DNA of 64,000 nucleotides from Clarkia xantiana subsp. parviflora (taxonomy: Eukaryota > Streptophyta > Magnoliopsida > Myrtales > Onagraceae): NCBI GenBank assembly GCA_036873135.1, contig JAPTYO010000059.1:8487066-8551065 (forward strand). The letters run 5' to 3'. A model generated the notes under the pieces. It was given only the letters and a program-made list of their open reading frames with translations. It ran no database searches and was not told the DNA's origin. The position numbers were made by a program, and so were the translations under genes. Position 1 is the first letter of the stretch. The number at the start of each line of letters is the position of its first letter. This document shows, one piece after another, positions 22,737 to 35,248 of the stretch.

Positions 22737-24790
22737 CTCCCTTGCCAACTTAAGTTATGAAATGGGTGACCAAGATTCCTATATATAGGGAACCTTGGAC
22801 TCAAACCCGGTTTTAAACGGTCTGACCCCGGTTTAGTAGGAAAACGTGAATCGGGCGTGGATTTGAGCTAAATTGGCAAAGGGAAGACTCGCACATAGTG
22901 AAAACATGTGGGGAAACGCGCGTCCCGGGACAACAATCCAGACCACACCGGATTGTGGAGACAATCCGGCATGGTTCGGATTGTCGGACAATCTGGACGG
23001 GTCACAGCCTGAATACGTGCGGGTCACGCGTTCAGGCCGTTCTAACCCGTAATAAGTGTTTGTAAGCCGTTAGTGGGTTTGACATGTTAACGAGGCCCGA
23101 ATGTAAAGCGAACCCGAATCGGGCGAATATCCATCATTTGCCCCCGAGTCAAGTAATGGCCTAACCCTTGCTTGAACCTATTTTACGATAGGATAGACGT
23201 CCGATTTAGGTTCGGGAGTTACCTCATAGTGGACTTATTGTTCGTCGGCGCGTGGGCCTCGACATCGTGTTTTCCTTCCTTAATTTGACGAAGGGGATTG
23301 TAACGGCGGACATAGTTAGCGCAGCAAGTATATGTGTACAATAGATGTATGTGAAATAGTGTATATGTATGTACGTAACATAGACGTAAATGCTGACATG
23401 TGTGCAAACATGGCGTACGCGCGTATGAGCAGACGCGCGACATGTGATGACATGAAATCAGTGATGCAATCATGGAAATAAATATGCAATGATATGCATA
23501 CAAGTATATATTTAACGAGGTTATGACAATAAATATACGTCATGTATATGTAGGCATGTAAGTGTATGTAAGGGTGTGTGAGCATGTATGTATGCTAACA
23601 ACTCGTACCAAGGAGTTAGAAAAAATTAAGGAGAGGTAATCCATACCCATACCTTATATGGAGGAGTGAGTGTATTCATCTCCCATACTTAGTATCCACA
23701 CCAAGATTAGTCTCCTCCTCCTTTCTTGAAGAGTAAGCTACTTTGAGGCCAAGTTATTTGACCCCCAAGAATTCCGACCGGCCACCACTAATCAAGGCGA
23801 CCCGACTCCGGCGACATCTACCCCGGCAAGAGCAGCAGACGAGGAGGCGACGAGCGGCGCGGCGGTAACAGCGGCGGCGGAAGGCGGTGCGTGGCGATGG
23901 AAGCTTCACCGGTGACGGCGGCGGCTCCTTTTCGACGGTGAGGGTCTGGCAATCCATTTCACATCACTTCTCGGGTATGATTGTAACTTTGGCTAACTCT
24001 ATTTTGACAATCTTTAGCTTGGATAAAACTTGATCTTTCATGCACACCAAGTGTTTGATGAAATTCCTAACACACGTTGACATAGTGTAAAATGCATGAA
24101 AAATGGCTAAGTGTTTAGGAATGTTGTACGTATAGTAGAGAGTGTTACTCCCCTTGTTGATTGCGTGTGTTGGCCGACCGAGACCTTGTCATTTTTGAAT
24201 CATTTACTTAGCCACATTTTGATCAAAATTGTTGATCAATGAAGCCTATGTTATGACTTGCATGATGTTAACACTTGTATGTATACGCTTTGTTGGCACG
24301 ATAGTGTCGGTAGTAGTAACTGAGTCTCGCACCCCTTTTACTGAGTGCGCGGATACGTGCGTGTAACCTGCACGTATTAAATAATATATGCATATAGGTG
24401 TTAGTGCTATAATCGTATCTGCATTGTTACCCTGAATATATGTGTTGGGCCGAGTAGGCGCATGTAGACTGCGTTAGGCCGTGTAGGCACTGTAGACTGT
24501 ATAAGTGTTGGGATGAGGCCCTTACTGACATAGAGTTTCCCCCGTACAAAGGATGTTCGTTATGTAGTAATTGTGAACTTATACGTCCGTACGTGCGGAG
24601 TTGTCCCGGGGATGTTCGCCACATAATTGTTAGTGATGCGACTATTACGCGCATACTTGCTGAGTAGATTGTTGCCTTATCATTGCAGGACTTGTAGTTC
24701 GAGTGTCACAAGGTAGCTTGTTGACTAAGTATATCCTTGTTGGCGTGTCTCTCGTTAGGACTACCTTCGTGATTCGCATGCTATACCAAA

Positions 24791-26395
24791 ATGAGTAAGT
24801 TATTCATCCCCACTCCCGGAGTTAGGTTTTTTTGTTCGGACTCTTATTCTGATTCCGGGTCAGATTCTCTGGCATCCCCCGATTCAGGATCTGGGGATGG
24901 TACAGAGTCTTCTCCTGAGTCGGAGTCTGGCTCGGGGTCGGAACATATGTTCCAGACTTTTTCCGGAAACCAGTTGCAACGCAAGGAGTATCGGCGTTAC
25001 GTAGAGCAGTTTGGACTTTGTCCACTCGTGGATACGTTCTTTCCCTTTGATATACTCCCTGACGTTGTTCGGGGTAAGCCTACTGTGCCCCCCCCCCCCC
25101 CCCCCCACTAAGATGGCGGCGGTGTACACTGCTCAGATACGGGAAGGGTTGTGGTTCCCCTACTGTCGCGACTTGGTCCGATTGTGTCGCTACTATAGGA
25201 TTTCTCCACTTGATCGCGCGCCTTCCGAGATACGGTATTGGGCATGCTTTCGCGTGCTATGTCATCAGCAGTCATGGCGCTACTCGACTCTTCTTTTCCG
25301 GTGCTTTTTCCGTCTTCAGCGTCAGGACGCACCTGGACTATCCTCCATATCCATTCGTTGGCCTTCATTGAGAGAGCGAGGCTTTGCGAGCCTCGGCTTG
25401 GGAGTGGTGAAGTAGGATTCCCTTCGCTTTGTGACAGTCGCTGATAGTTCGGGTAGCCATTGGAAGAGTCATTATTTCTTCGCCCATGATGTTGGAGTGA
25501 CTTGATCAGTCGCTCAGGTTGTTGAGACTGACCCCATGCCGACATATGTTGAGTTTTCTGATTTGGACAAGGTATCCAGGAAGGCGATATATTAGGCTCA
25601 CAAGGCGCGCGCCTATCGCGCCTTGTCTCACGCGACGGAGCAGGAACTGTGCGAAGCTGGGATTCGTGTAACTCCTCTGGGGGGGTCTTTCGGTATGTTA
25701 TGAACCTTTATAAGTCCTATTACGTTGTGATGTAGGTTGGTTTGATGGCAGAAACTCGCGCTTGTAGGCGAGTCTTCAGGGGATCGCTACTGCCCCCGAG
25801 CGAGGTGCTTGTCCTGCCACCCCAGCTGCAGCCCTAGTCTTGAAGCCCGGGCGAGGGAAGGGATCTATGACTGAGTCTCCTTCTTATAACTTCGTTCTTC
25901 CATATTGATATTAAGTATTATTGTTCTTATCTTGTTTTGATCTTGTTTGCAGGCTGCTCTCCCAACGTGACGGATCGCGTTGTCACTGTTGCAGACACTC
26001 CGCCTCGACCCAAGACAAAGAGGGTCGACTCCGAGGTGCGTCCCTCGAGCGATCCCAAGTGATCGAAGTCTGGCGCTAGTGAGGCGTTGAGTACTCCTTC
26101 CCGTGATAAAGGGAAGGACGTTGAGAGTCAATCTCGCGCGCCTGGTAGGTGTGCCCCCCCGGTCGAGGGACCGGACCTTGGAGGTGGAGTCTCCTCGTGA
26201 AGGTATGTAACTCGCTTTTACTTTCTTTCTATACTTGTACTATTTTTCCTTTCTTGTTTATCTGTTTGTGTTGTTCATAGGTGTTGCGCCTCCTGCTGCG
26301 CTCACCTGTGCTGATTTGGTTCGTCCTGTTGAGGACGCTATCTTTGGGGATACGTGAGCACCCTTTGCTGTTGGGGGGCACCAACTTGGTTCATG
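24791..26395 (+). pseudogene. Antisense accessory gene of gypsy copy B, decayed and truncated
   Basis: The start ATGAGTAAG is conserved with copies A and C and opens a Ser/Gly/Glu-rich leader (SDSYSDSGSDSLASPDSGS). It then follows copy A: FFPFDILPDVVRGKPTVP, then IREGLWFPYCRDLVRLCRYY in another frame. Frame is lost at a 19-C run (25088-25106). An exon after an acceptor TTTGCAG near 25952 and another after TTCATAG near 26280 correspond to later exons of copy A. The sequence ends at the copia junction before the coiled-coil exon. Confidence 0.6.
25088..25106 (+). repeat. 19-base poly(C) run
   Basis: An uninterrupted homopolymer inside the antisense pseudogene of copy B, where copy A has a short Pro-Pro coding stretch. 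It shifts the frame. Slippage or an assembly/sequencing error are both possible. Confidence 0.9.
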
Positions 26396-27165
26396 GTCCT
26401 AGTGACTGTGGAATTCATCTCAGAGGTAGAATCCCGAGAATAAGATGTCGTCCAATAAAAGTTGTAGGTGAAGGTTCAAGCAACGCTATTTTTCCTAGTG
26501 GGAGTGTTGTTCTTAGTGGGAACATTGTTCCTAGTGGGAGTATAGTTCACTTTCAAGATGGGAATGTTGAGCCTAGACGTAGTCAAAGGCACTGAACTTC
26601 TCCAAAGAAGTATCCCATCGAGAATGGTGAATTATTCACCCTAACATTGGTTGATGAACCAGTAACGGTTAAACAAGCTTTGGAAGGACCTCAAAGGAAG
26701 GAATGGAGGAAGAGATCGCCTCTATGATAGCCAATTCGGTATGGTCGTTAGTTGATTTGCCTGCTAACCGCAGAGCTATAGGGGCAAAGTGGGTTCTGAA
26801 ATTGAAACTCACTGCTGATGGAAACGTTGAGCGCTAAAAAGCTCGATTGTTTTCGAAAGGATATACCCAATTTCAAGAAGTGGACTTTGATGAGACATAC
26901 TCACCGAATGAGTGTTACACCACAGTCCGGGCCATCCTAGCCCTGGTTGCCAGCCTCGATCTGGAGCTGCACCAACTGGATGTTAAGACTACATTCCTTC
27001 ATGGAAACTTGGATAAAGAGATCTACATGGAGAAACCAGAGGGTTTCATAACCCCTGGGAACGAACATAAAGTTTGTAAACTCTAAATATCGATCTATGG
27101 TCTTAAACAATCGTCTCGGCAATGGTACCGCAGTTTTCACGAGGAAATCTTGTGCACTGGTGTTT
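26396..27165 (+). pseudogene. Ty1/copia reverse transcriptase fragment 1
   Basis: The pieces EPRRSQR (end of the integrase linker), KAL-EGPQRKEW, then SKGYTQFQEVDFDETYSP, LHQLDVKTTFLHGNLDKEIY and GLKQSSRQWY are the usual order of copia reverse transcriptase N-terminal motifs. Several stops and frame changes break it (for example the TAA at 26836-26838 and near 27086). The catalytic YVDD region is missing. Confidence 0.8.
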
Positions 27166-27169
27166 AGAA

Positions 27170-29010
27170 CATAATAAAACTTGGTCTCTTGTGCATTTTC
27201 TTTCTGACAGAACTTATATTGGGTGTAGATGGGTATTTTGTGTTAAATATAATTCTGATGGGTCACTTGAACATTATAAAGCATGATTAGTTGCTAAAGG
27301 TTTTAAGCAAAATGCAGGGTTTGATTATGATGAAATCTTCTCCTGTTGCCAAAATTAGTACTGTTCGTATTGTTTTTATCTCTTGTTGCTTTAAACAATT
27401 TCCATTTGTATCAGATGGATGTGTATAATGCATTTCTTCAATGTGATTTGTTGGAAGAGGTATATATGGAGTTACCACCGGAATTTGGTAATCATGGGTA
27501 GTTGTCTGTTGTACCTTCAGGTCTTGTTTGCAAATTACACAAATCCTTACATAGATTAAAGGATGCTTGGAGACAGTGGAATATCAAGTTAACTGAAGCT
27601 CTCCTGAGAAATGGGTATATACAGAGTCACTTGGAGTATTCCCTTTTTACAAACAAAAGAGGTAATGAGGTTGTAATACTCATTTTTTTATGTTGATACT
27701 TACTCATTACTGGGAATAGTTCTGGTTTGATTGATGATTTAAAAAAGGTTTTACAAACTAATATTAAAATGAAAGATTTAGGTGACTTAAAATATTTTCT
27801 TGCCATTGAGGTAGCAAGATCCAGTGATAGTATTGTTCCATGTCAACGAAAATATGTTCTTGAAATGCTTTCTGATGTTGGTTTACTTGGTGGTAAACCT
27901 TGCAATATTTATATGGAGCAAAATGCAAAGTTTACCTCAAAAGGATATGATGAGAACCTTAATTTGAACAAGGATGATGTTTTGCTGATGGCGAGCTCAT
28001 CTGAACCTTATGGAGAGGACTAAAGCCACAACGCCAAGCCTTGAAAGACATCATGGTGATGAAGTCTGTCCGGAAGATCGACGTTCTTGCCGCCAAAGTC
28101 AAAAAATATATTGACTTAGAAAGGTCGCATGAGAAGTTGCCAGCATAGTTAAGAAAGAAATTAGCTCCTGCCAAAATGGAAGAACAATCTTCCTCTCGAC
28201 CTCAAAAGCAGGAAGATAAACGAGACAGAAGCTTCCGGCAAGGAAATCGCCAGGATCACAAGAGGGACCTCAATCCCTACTTGGCGAGGTATACTCCTCT
28301 CACACATAACATCTCTGTAGTGCTCCAATTTCTGATCCTAGTATTTACAGACGGTTAGTTGGCAGACTCCTTTACTTGGGTATTACTAGACCTGACATTG
28401 CCTATGTAGTTCAATAGTCAATATATGCAAAATCCAAAAAAATCACATCGTGATGTTGTTGTTCGTATTCTGAAATACTTGAAGCAGCAGCCTGGCTTAG
28501 GGATTTTATTATCTACTAGTGGTAATTTGGATGTTAGTGCCTTTTTTGATTCCGTTATGCAAGATGCATTAGGTCTCGCAGGTCAGTGACTGGTTACTGT
28601 GTTTTTGTTGGCAATTCGTTGGTTTCCTGGAAAGTGAAAAAATAACATATTGTTTCTTTTTCATCTGAAGAAGCAGAGCACATAAGCATGCATGACGCTG
28701 TGAATGAGCTTGTTTGGTTGAATGGTTTCCTTTCTGAATTGGGGTTTGCCTTGGACAAACCTGTGGGTTTGTATTGTGATCACAAGGTTGCGATATAGAT
28801 AGCTAATAATTCTGTTTTTCATGAATGCACTAAATATGTTGAAGTTGATGATTGTCATTTTGCAAGGGATCGTGTCACTGCTGGTTTCCTGAAGTTGAAG
28901 CATGTGGGGACTTCGAATCAGCTAGCTGAATGCCAAAGGCACAACATAAGCGTTTGTTGGTGAAATTAAAGATGATTGATATTTTCTAACAAAGTCCAGA
29001 TTTAGGGGAT
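27170..29010 (+). pseudogene. Ty1/copia pol fragment 2 (reverse transcriptase to RNase H)
   Basis: This restarts the reverse transcriptase from an earlier point than where fragment 1 ended, so it is a second element: WVFCVKYNSDGSLEHYKA, QNAGFDYDEI, then VCKLHKSLHRLKDAWRQWN, MKDLGDLKYFLAIEVARS and, after an insertion at 28020-28335, [15 protein letters not shown] and the RNase H motif SSEEAEHISMHDAVNELVWL. There are many stops and frameshifts. Confidence 0.8.
28020..28335 (+). pseudogene. Ty3/gypsy gag fragment inside the copia pol
   Basis: KVKKYIDLERSHEKLPA followed by a basic Gln/Arg/Lys-rich stretch (KRDRSFRQGNRQDHKRD) and [14 protein letters not shown] has the look of the gag region before the zinc knuckle in Tat-type gypsy elements. 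It breaks the copia frame between the LGDLKYF and GRLLYLG motifs. The borders are approximate. Confidence 0.45.
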
Positions 29011-29400
29011 TGTTAAAGCTCGGTTTACTTACTTTGGCTTGGTTCGGCCCAGGTAGGGTCAGATGTGGGTCAAGCCCGTCTTAACGAGTTGGTCTGGTGT
29101 TGTAATGTTTGGCCCTGTGTATTTTAAAAGCCCAAGTAAAGTCCTATGATGCAATCTGTAACTTTATTAGTTGACTGATGACTTATTTTATCATCTTTAC
29201 TTTTGGTGTGCTCTTTTGGATGTAACTGCAAGGTTATGGTGTAACCTTGATTTATTGTTCAAGATTTTAGTATTTAAGGGGGGTGGATTCAGATTAATGG
29301 TTTAGTTAAGATGATCCCTTACATTGTTAGGTGGTTGCGCTAGGGTTTCATATTGTCTTCTTCTTCTTTGAACCGACTCCGTTTTGCACGGATTTTCTTA
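29011..29400 (+). repeat. Probable 3' LTR of copia fragment 2
   Basis: After the RNase H end there is a purine-rich stretch (AGATTTAGGGGA) directly followed by TGTTAAAGC, the usual polypurine tract to LTR border. No matching 5' LTR is visible and the far end is not defined. Confidence 0.4.
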
Positions 29401-29408
29401 ATACTTAT

Positions 29409-29858
29409 ACTAGATACATGTACGTGCTTCACGCGTGCGCATTGTCATCGTGAGAATGTTGCAATGATATGATCAGGTCGAATCCAATGATAATACAAGG
29501 GCATGATCATACCGATTTCGATGATGATATAAGAATAAAACCTTATTTATTTATTTAATAAACTACGTAACAAATTGTTATAAAAAAAAATCTTAACAAT
29601 TCAAATTTAAATGCTCGGACAACCAAATATTAGATATTTAAATCCGGTTACTTGAGTATTTAAATTTTATGAATTTTTTTTTAAATTATAATATTTTATT
29701 ACATAGTTTATATAATTAAAGAAAGATTATATTTTTGTATCATTCTCGAAGTCGGTTTAATCATAACTTTATATCATCTTTGGATTCGACCTGATTATGT
29801 CAGTGTAACATTTTCACGATAACAATGCGCACGTGCAAAACACAAACAAATATCTAGT
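29409..29858. mobile_element. Inverted-repeat element, class uncertain
   Basis: The left arm contains GCGTGCGCATTGTCATCGTG and the complement of the right arm GTGCGCATTGTTATCGTG; the arms are alignable for about 130 bp and both ends carry CTAGATA. CTAG next to a GCACGTGC palindrome is reminiscent of Helitron 3' ends facing each other, but a MITE is equally possible. No target-site duplication was found. Confidence 0.5.
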
Positions 29859-30888
29859 TAGTAATCTTTATTCATTGTACCTTTATTGGTCATTTCCAAA
29901 AAAAAAAAAAAAAAATTATGGGTTCAACTCACAGTAGAGCTGGCTATGCTATGCTTTGACAACAAAAGTGATAATTTCTTGAATAAGTAGGCTATAAACT
30001 TTTATCTTAGGTTATTGTATACATTTGTGAAGCATATATATAAGTGGACCTAGGGCCATTTCGGTCCTGGACCTTTGGGATTTTTAAAGTTGTTGAGGAC
30101 TATCTGGCCTTTTGATCTTGTTCTATACTTCTTCTACCGATATCCTCTGATGAGGAGACAGACCTCAGTCGGAAAATTATAGCTCTCACACTTGAAATTT
30201 GGATAATAAAATCAGTATTTGAGCTTCATTTAATACCTTGAAGTTGTAAGCTCACACTTGTGTTGATAATAAAATCATTATTTAAGCTTCATTTATTGAA
30301 GTTTTAGAACAACTGATGATTTTACATTATGGTATTGAAGTATCGGACTCTACTAAAAAACACCTTTATTAGGCTGCTATTCGTAGTTAGCTCTAGAAAA
30401 ATGTGGTATATTCAATGTCATAGATAGATATAGCAGATAAGATACGGACAGGTGAATTAGAATAACTAATAGAATATACTAGTAGAGATTTTTCTAGTTG
30501 TGCGAGTATTATGTTATGGATGTAGCTCTACATGGCCCCATAAAACACCTCACTGAAAAAAGAAAAACAAAATTATCTAGACTATAGAGTAGAGATGATA
30601 ATTAAATAGTGTGAAATGAAATCAATCATCCTCCTACAAGCAACTAGGAACAAACTTGAATCTGAAGAATCAATCCTCTAACAAGATACTATGTTGTGTC
30701 CGAAAATCCTAACCGATCCACCACCTAACTTGGCTTCGAATAACCAATCATTTACAAGAACTAATCTCGTATCTCAATCACGGCATCAGTTAGGATTCAA
30801 TCCTACGCTCCAACAAAAACCTAACCAACACATGAAGAACAATAATAATAATCAGCATCTCCTTATTTTACTTCCCATTTGCGCTTCT
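29859..30888. other. Intergenic DNA and 3' flank of GH17 gene 1
   Basis: AT-rich, with an A-run at 29898-29916. The part below 30889 is the expected 3' UTR of the minus-strand glucanase gene. Nothing else is recognised. Confidence 0.5.
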
Positions 30889-32758
30889 TCAAAGTGTAAC
30901 ACTTGGGTACTTGCAATGTCCATAACCTGAAAACACCATATCGAATCCAACATTCATTATTAATCATAAATCAAATCCACCATTTTAACCCAAAAAAAAA
31001 GTATATTTATTATCAAGATTCAAATTCTTACTCGGATCTTGAATTGTCTGAGTGGCGAGCCCGTCAAAGTAACAAGAGCCACCTACTTTCTTAAACTGAG
31101 CCCAATACGAACTAAACGCATAGCTCGCGTGCCGAACCAGTGAATTCGGGCTATAACACTCTTTCCCGGGCTGGATTGGGTCACAAGTTTTATTCCCTTG
31201 CGAGCATGCATACGCTAACGCCCCTGCAACCGCAGTGCTATTGGCTCGCTCGGCCACCACGCACCATATCTTCCCCTTGTACCGCTCGTTGTTGGTCGGT
31301 GGTGGCAGCGGCTTGTAACCGTGCTCCGGCTCCTCCCCATTCAGCTTAATCTCATACACCCAAGTACCTACAACAAATTTTGGAAAAATCATAAACAACT
31401 CCTTATATAATAACCTTCATTAATAAAGTCTTTGAGTTAATTATCAAATTAATTAATAGCTTCTATTTATGCAGTCAAACATAACATAATGCTAGTCGAA
31501 GAAGATTTTATTAAAAGAGCATTTTATTTATTAGCTTAAATTTCACGTGTCCTGCTAAAAAATATCAGCTAACAAGCTAGTAATTTCATAATAGTAAACA
31601 ACTCTTCTTTATCTTTAGATAGATAGGCAAATCAAGTATATATAAATACCATTGGGGTAGATGAGCCCGAAGTGCCGCTCCGTACCCGGGCCGGGCTTTT
31701 GGTTTTCGTTGTACAAAGCAAAGATGAACGAGGGGATGACAATGTAGGGGCGGGCCGGAGTTCCCATAGGTGGATCCTCACTGAGCCTCTTCACAATATT
31801 CCGATTATAAGTTGCGGCGTTGTGAATGTTGGATCCGATTTGGTCATAGTCGCCGTCATTGGGCCAACCCGTTTCCGATATCCAGACCCGGACGTTTTTG
31901 AACCCGAGGCGCCCCATTGCGAAGATATGCGCGTCCACCATCTGCTCGAACAGACACGTGTACATGAGACCCGTTTCCTCATCCGTATAACTCGGGGCAC
32001 CGTACTCGCCCAGGGCGTAACTCAGATTGATGTTCACCGGGTCGTCGGACCACGGAAAGTACGGGTACACATCCAGGAAGTAGAACGATTTGGTCCGGTC
32101 CAGGAACTGGAGCAGCGGCCTCACCACCGGATCCGCCACGTCCGCCCGGAATGTCCCGTTCGACGGCGGGAAGGACGAGGATAAAACGTCCATCGCCATG
32201 GAAGTGCTGACCTTGACTTTCCGGCAGCCTTGCTTCTTGAGGGAGAGCCTGATGTTACGCATGGCGGGTACGAGGTTGTGCCAGGTGGTCTTGTCGGGGA
32301 GGGAGAGGATCTCATTGCCGACGAGGAGGTAGCGGATCTTGGTGTCCGGGTAGTACGGAGCGACGTAGGTGGCGACCCAGGTGTCGGCTAGGGTTTGATT
32401 GGCGGCGACGGAGGTGATGAGCTCGTTAGGGAGCATGATGGAGACGGCGAGGGGGGTGTTTTTGAGGGCGGTGAGGATTTGGGGGTTAGCGTCGTAGAGT
32501 TTGACCCGACCCGCATTGAGGCGGGACTTGATGAGGTGGACGGAGTGGAGCGGGGACGGGAGGTTGTTTCCGAGCTGCCCATAGTTGATTCCGACCTTGC
32601 TTGAGAATGCTGCGTCGGCGCCTGAAAATTACAGAATAAATTTGAGAAAGAATCCGACATTGAGAATTAAAGGAGAAATGTGTGGGAGAAATGTAGTTAC
32701 AGTAAAAGGAGAAAAAGAGCAGGAGGCAGAGATGGAGGAGAGCCGCTGTATTCTTCAT
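30889..32758 (-). CDS. Glucan endo-1,3-beta-glucosidase, GH17 with C-terminal X8 (CBM43) domain, gene 1
   Basis: Secreted plant beta-1,3-glucanase. Exons on the minus strand: 32758-32701, 32621-31650, 31367-31032 and 30926-30889 (58+972+336+38 = 1404 nt, 467 aa), all GT-AG. Residues 1 to about 23 are a signal peptide (LLHLCLLLFFSFY). The GH17 barrel spans about 28-345, with VGINYGQLGNNLPSP at the start, the acid/base Glu123 in VGNE and the nucleophile Glu269 in SETGWP. The X8 domain (about 377-465) has six cysteines; the sixth lies in the last 38-nt exon (SYGHCKYPSVTL). The family hydrolyses callose-type glucan in the wall, and X8 binds beta-1,3-glucan. The protein ends after SVTL with no hydrophobic tail, so a GPI anchor is not indicated. 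The nearest named relatives are Arabidopsis glucan endo-1,3-beta-glucosidases 5 and 6. The neighbour at 37826-45606 is a paralog. Confidence 0.92.
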
Positions 32759-33661
32759 TTCTTAATTCACTGGGTATTGTGTAATGGATCAATGAATGAA
32801 TGAATGCAGATACGCGATGAAGCAGAAAGAATACAACGGTAATCTATCTAATGGAGAACACGATGATAGATAGATAGAGGAGTTGAATAAACAAATTAGA
32901 GATCACTGCTGCAACTGGCTCTTTCTTTATTTGTTTAGAGCCAGCCAGCCAGCTAGCAGTAAAGAGAGGAGACGGAGAGTGTTGGCTTGGCTTGGCTAGT
33001 GTGTATATCTTCAAGTGTGGTGTCGGCGAGAGTGGAGGAGGGTTTGTTGGTTTGTGTTGTATGGGTTTTAGGATTGTGAGCTTTCTTATATATTCCTTCG
33101 AGAGAGACCAGCTTTACTTACAAGCTTCCCATCCAATCCCTGCACTAATTATAATTATAAATGTTGAGTTTTGCACCTACTAATGTAAAAAAAATATTAT
33201 AAAACTAAAAAGCAGAAAATTATGTATTTTTTTAACCGACGGTGATGATTCTCAACGTAAAATTTAAGGTCAAGTTAGATTGTGACAGGTCATATAAATA
33301 AGTATATATAATATTAGATTGAGATATTTTGTTCTGTTGAATTCAGGCTAATGAAAACCATCATTGGGGAAGCCCGGTCAAACACATAGCAGATTGCCCG
33401 ATTATTTATTTATTTATTTTTACATTTACCGATTCGATTCATTAATGTTATTACCACTAATTAATGGACTGGAATGGATGACGAAGCAACTTCCTAGGAA
33501 AGTGAGGAGTGAGGACAATGTCATAAAGAAGATACCGATAGAAAGGAAAAAGTAATATTTGTGAAAATGGGAAAGACCATCAGTAACTTTTGCCTTAGTG
33601 CCACTTTCACCCTTAACTTCTTTTTGAAGCTTCATTCATACATCTCTCTCAATTATCCTTA
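32759..33661 (-). promoter_or_regulatory. Upstream region of GH17 gene 1 with a TATA-like site
   Basis: On the minus strand GGAATATATAAG (about 33084-33096) is a good TATA element about 330 bases before the start codon. The intervening sequence has pyrimidine-rich stretches fitting a long 5' UTR. No further element is claimed. Confidence 0.35.
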
Positions 33662-34419
33662 GGGGCATTTGGAAGGACGTAATGTGAGTTTATTTGAAAT
33701 GTGAGCTATAATGTGAGTTTGCTTAAAATATTAGATCATAGTGTTTGATTGTGCTGTAATGTGGAGTGTAATATTAGATTACAGTGTTTGGTATGTGTTG
33801 TAATGCATTGTAATGTGACTTTATTACTATTATATTAATTTATCTAGAGTATATTATATCTTAATATGATAAGATTTAAAAAAAGAAAATATATGTTGAA
33901 AACAACTAACTTCTTAAAGTTTATGTTTTTTGGTTAATACTATAGTCATTTATGAATTCAAAAAATAAAATATGTAAACTCAGTATGCACAACTATTAAA
34001 ATTCTAATAGTTAAAACATTATATGTAGTTTTATAATATAATTTTCATAAAAAAAAATGCATTGAAAAGACTTTACTCATTTTATACGAAAATCATGTGC
34101 ATTATTAATTATTATAATAATGAGTTATGAAATAGATTAAAAAAAACTACTAATAATAACAAAACTATTATCATAATAAACTATAATGATAATACAAAGT
34201 ATTTTGTCTATTTAATAAATATTAATAAAATAACAACACTCTGTAATGTTGGATATAATCTCACATTACGTTAAATGAAGTTTGGACGTAATCTGAAATT
34301 ACAATGCACATTACATTACAATGTACGTTACATCGTTTGGCAAACCAAACAACGTAATGTTGATGTAATTTAGGACGTTTGTGGGATTACATCCCACATT
34401 ACATCCATCCATACACCCC
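33662..34419. mobile_element. PIF/Harbinger-like non-autonomous element
   Basis: A TTA duplication lies on both sides (33659-33661 and 34420-34422). The termini are GGGGCATTTGGAAGGACGTA on the left and GGGGTGTATGGATGGATGTA on the complement of the right. TAATGTGNGNTGTAAT words repeat just inside both ends. It is 758 bp with no transposase. Confidence 0.75.
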
Positions 34420-34873
34420 TTAATTTCTACTATATATGCTCCACAAGCACCATGCTTGTGGTATCTATTTTTGCATTTTTATATTGTTCAAAAGCTGAAA
34501 CCTATATAAAAATTGATATTATTAATAGTACGATACAAATATTAGGTGTTGTTAAAAAAATTCATACTTTTAAAGTTTTAAATATGTTGCAATTAAGTCC
34601 ACCACAATATAAAAAAAAAACACACAAACATAGTGTTCCACAAACATGATAAAAAAAAAATTCATTAAAAATATTGATTTACCGGAGAAGCAAAAACAGG
34701 CACCTCAAAAGATCCAAAAAAAAAAAAACAAGTGTCTATATGTCCCAAAAAAAAATTATGATTTATCCGGAGAAAGCATTTAGTAGTCAAGTTGTGCAGC
34801 TTATAGATGGAGTGTTTTGCAACTTAGAGTTCTGCTCACATTATCTCCGAGTTAGGCTTCATCAACTCATTTA

Positions 34874-35248
34874 GAGCATCCACAATGCAAACACTTTTTG
34901 AAGGACAACTACTCAATGTGACAAGTTGTTTTGTCTTATTAAATTGAATGAGACCTTATTTTGTTGTCCAATCTTTCCAATGACGGATTCACTCTCTCAT
35001 ATCCCACTATTAATTTTTCATTTTTTTACGTTATTTCCCTTACTTTTTCTATTTACATTTTGTTTTGTTTAATATATGTTGATATAATAAAAACATGTAT
35101 CATGAATATGTGGGGTTGAAAAGTGTAGACACTATTGAAGTAATGATAGACAAGTCTTAAACACTTATACTTTTGATGATATGTTAATTAGTTGACGCTT
35201 AATGGTAGAATGTAAGATATGAGTTGGGCTTATATATTGTGGATGCTC
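34874..35248. mobile_element. MITE (GAGCATCCACAATGC family)
   Basis: A TTA duplication (34871-34873 and 35249-35251) flanks inverted termini GAGCATCCACAATGC on the left and GAGCATCCACAATAT on the complement of the right. A 3-bp TTA site fits Tourist/PIF MITEs. It is 375 bp. Confidence 0.8.

Larger units (their letters stand above)
22737..26395 (-). mobile_element. Ty3/gypsy element copy B, truncated
   Basis: On the minus strand GACTCGGGGGCAAA precedes TGATGGATATTCGCC at 23136, the same polypurine tract and LTR start as copies A and C. The LTR is cut at about 22737 but keeps a CCCTATATATAGG TATA box near 22775-22790. The internal part holds a decayed antisense gene. It stops abruptly near 26395, where Ty1/copia sequence begins. 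Confidence 0.7.

Noticed and set aside
31672..32184. 170-codon plus-strand ORF
   Set aside because: A shadow of the GH17 gene on the opposite strand.
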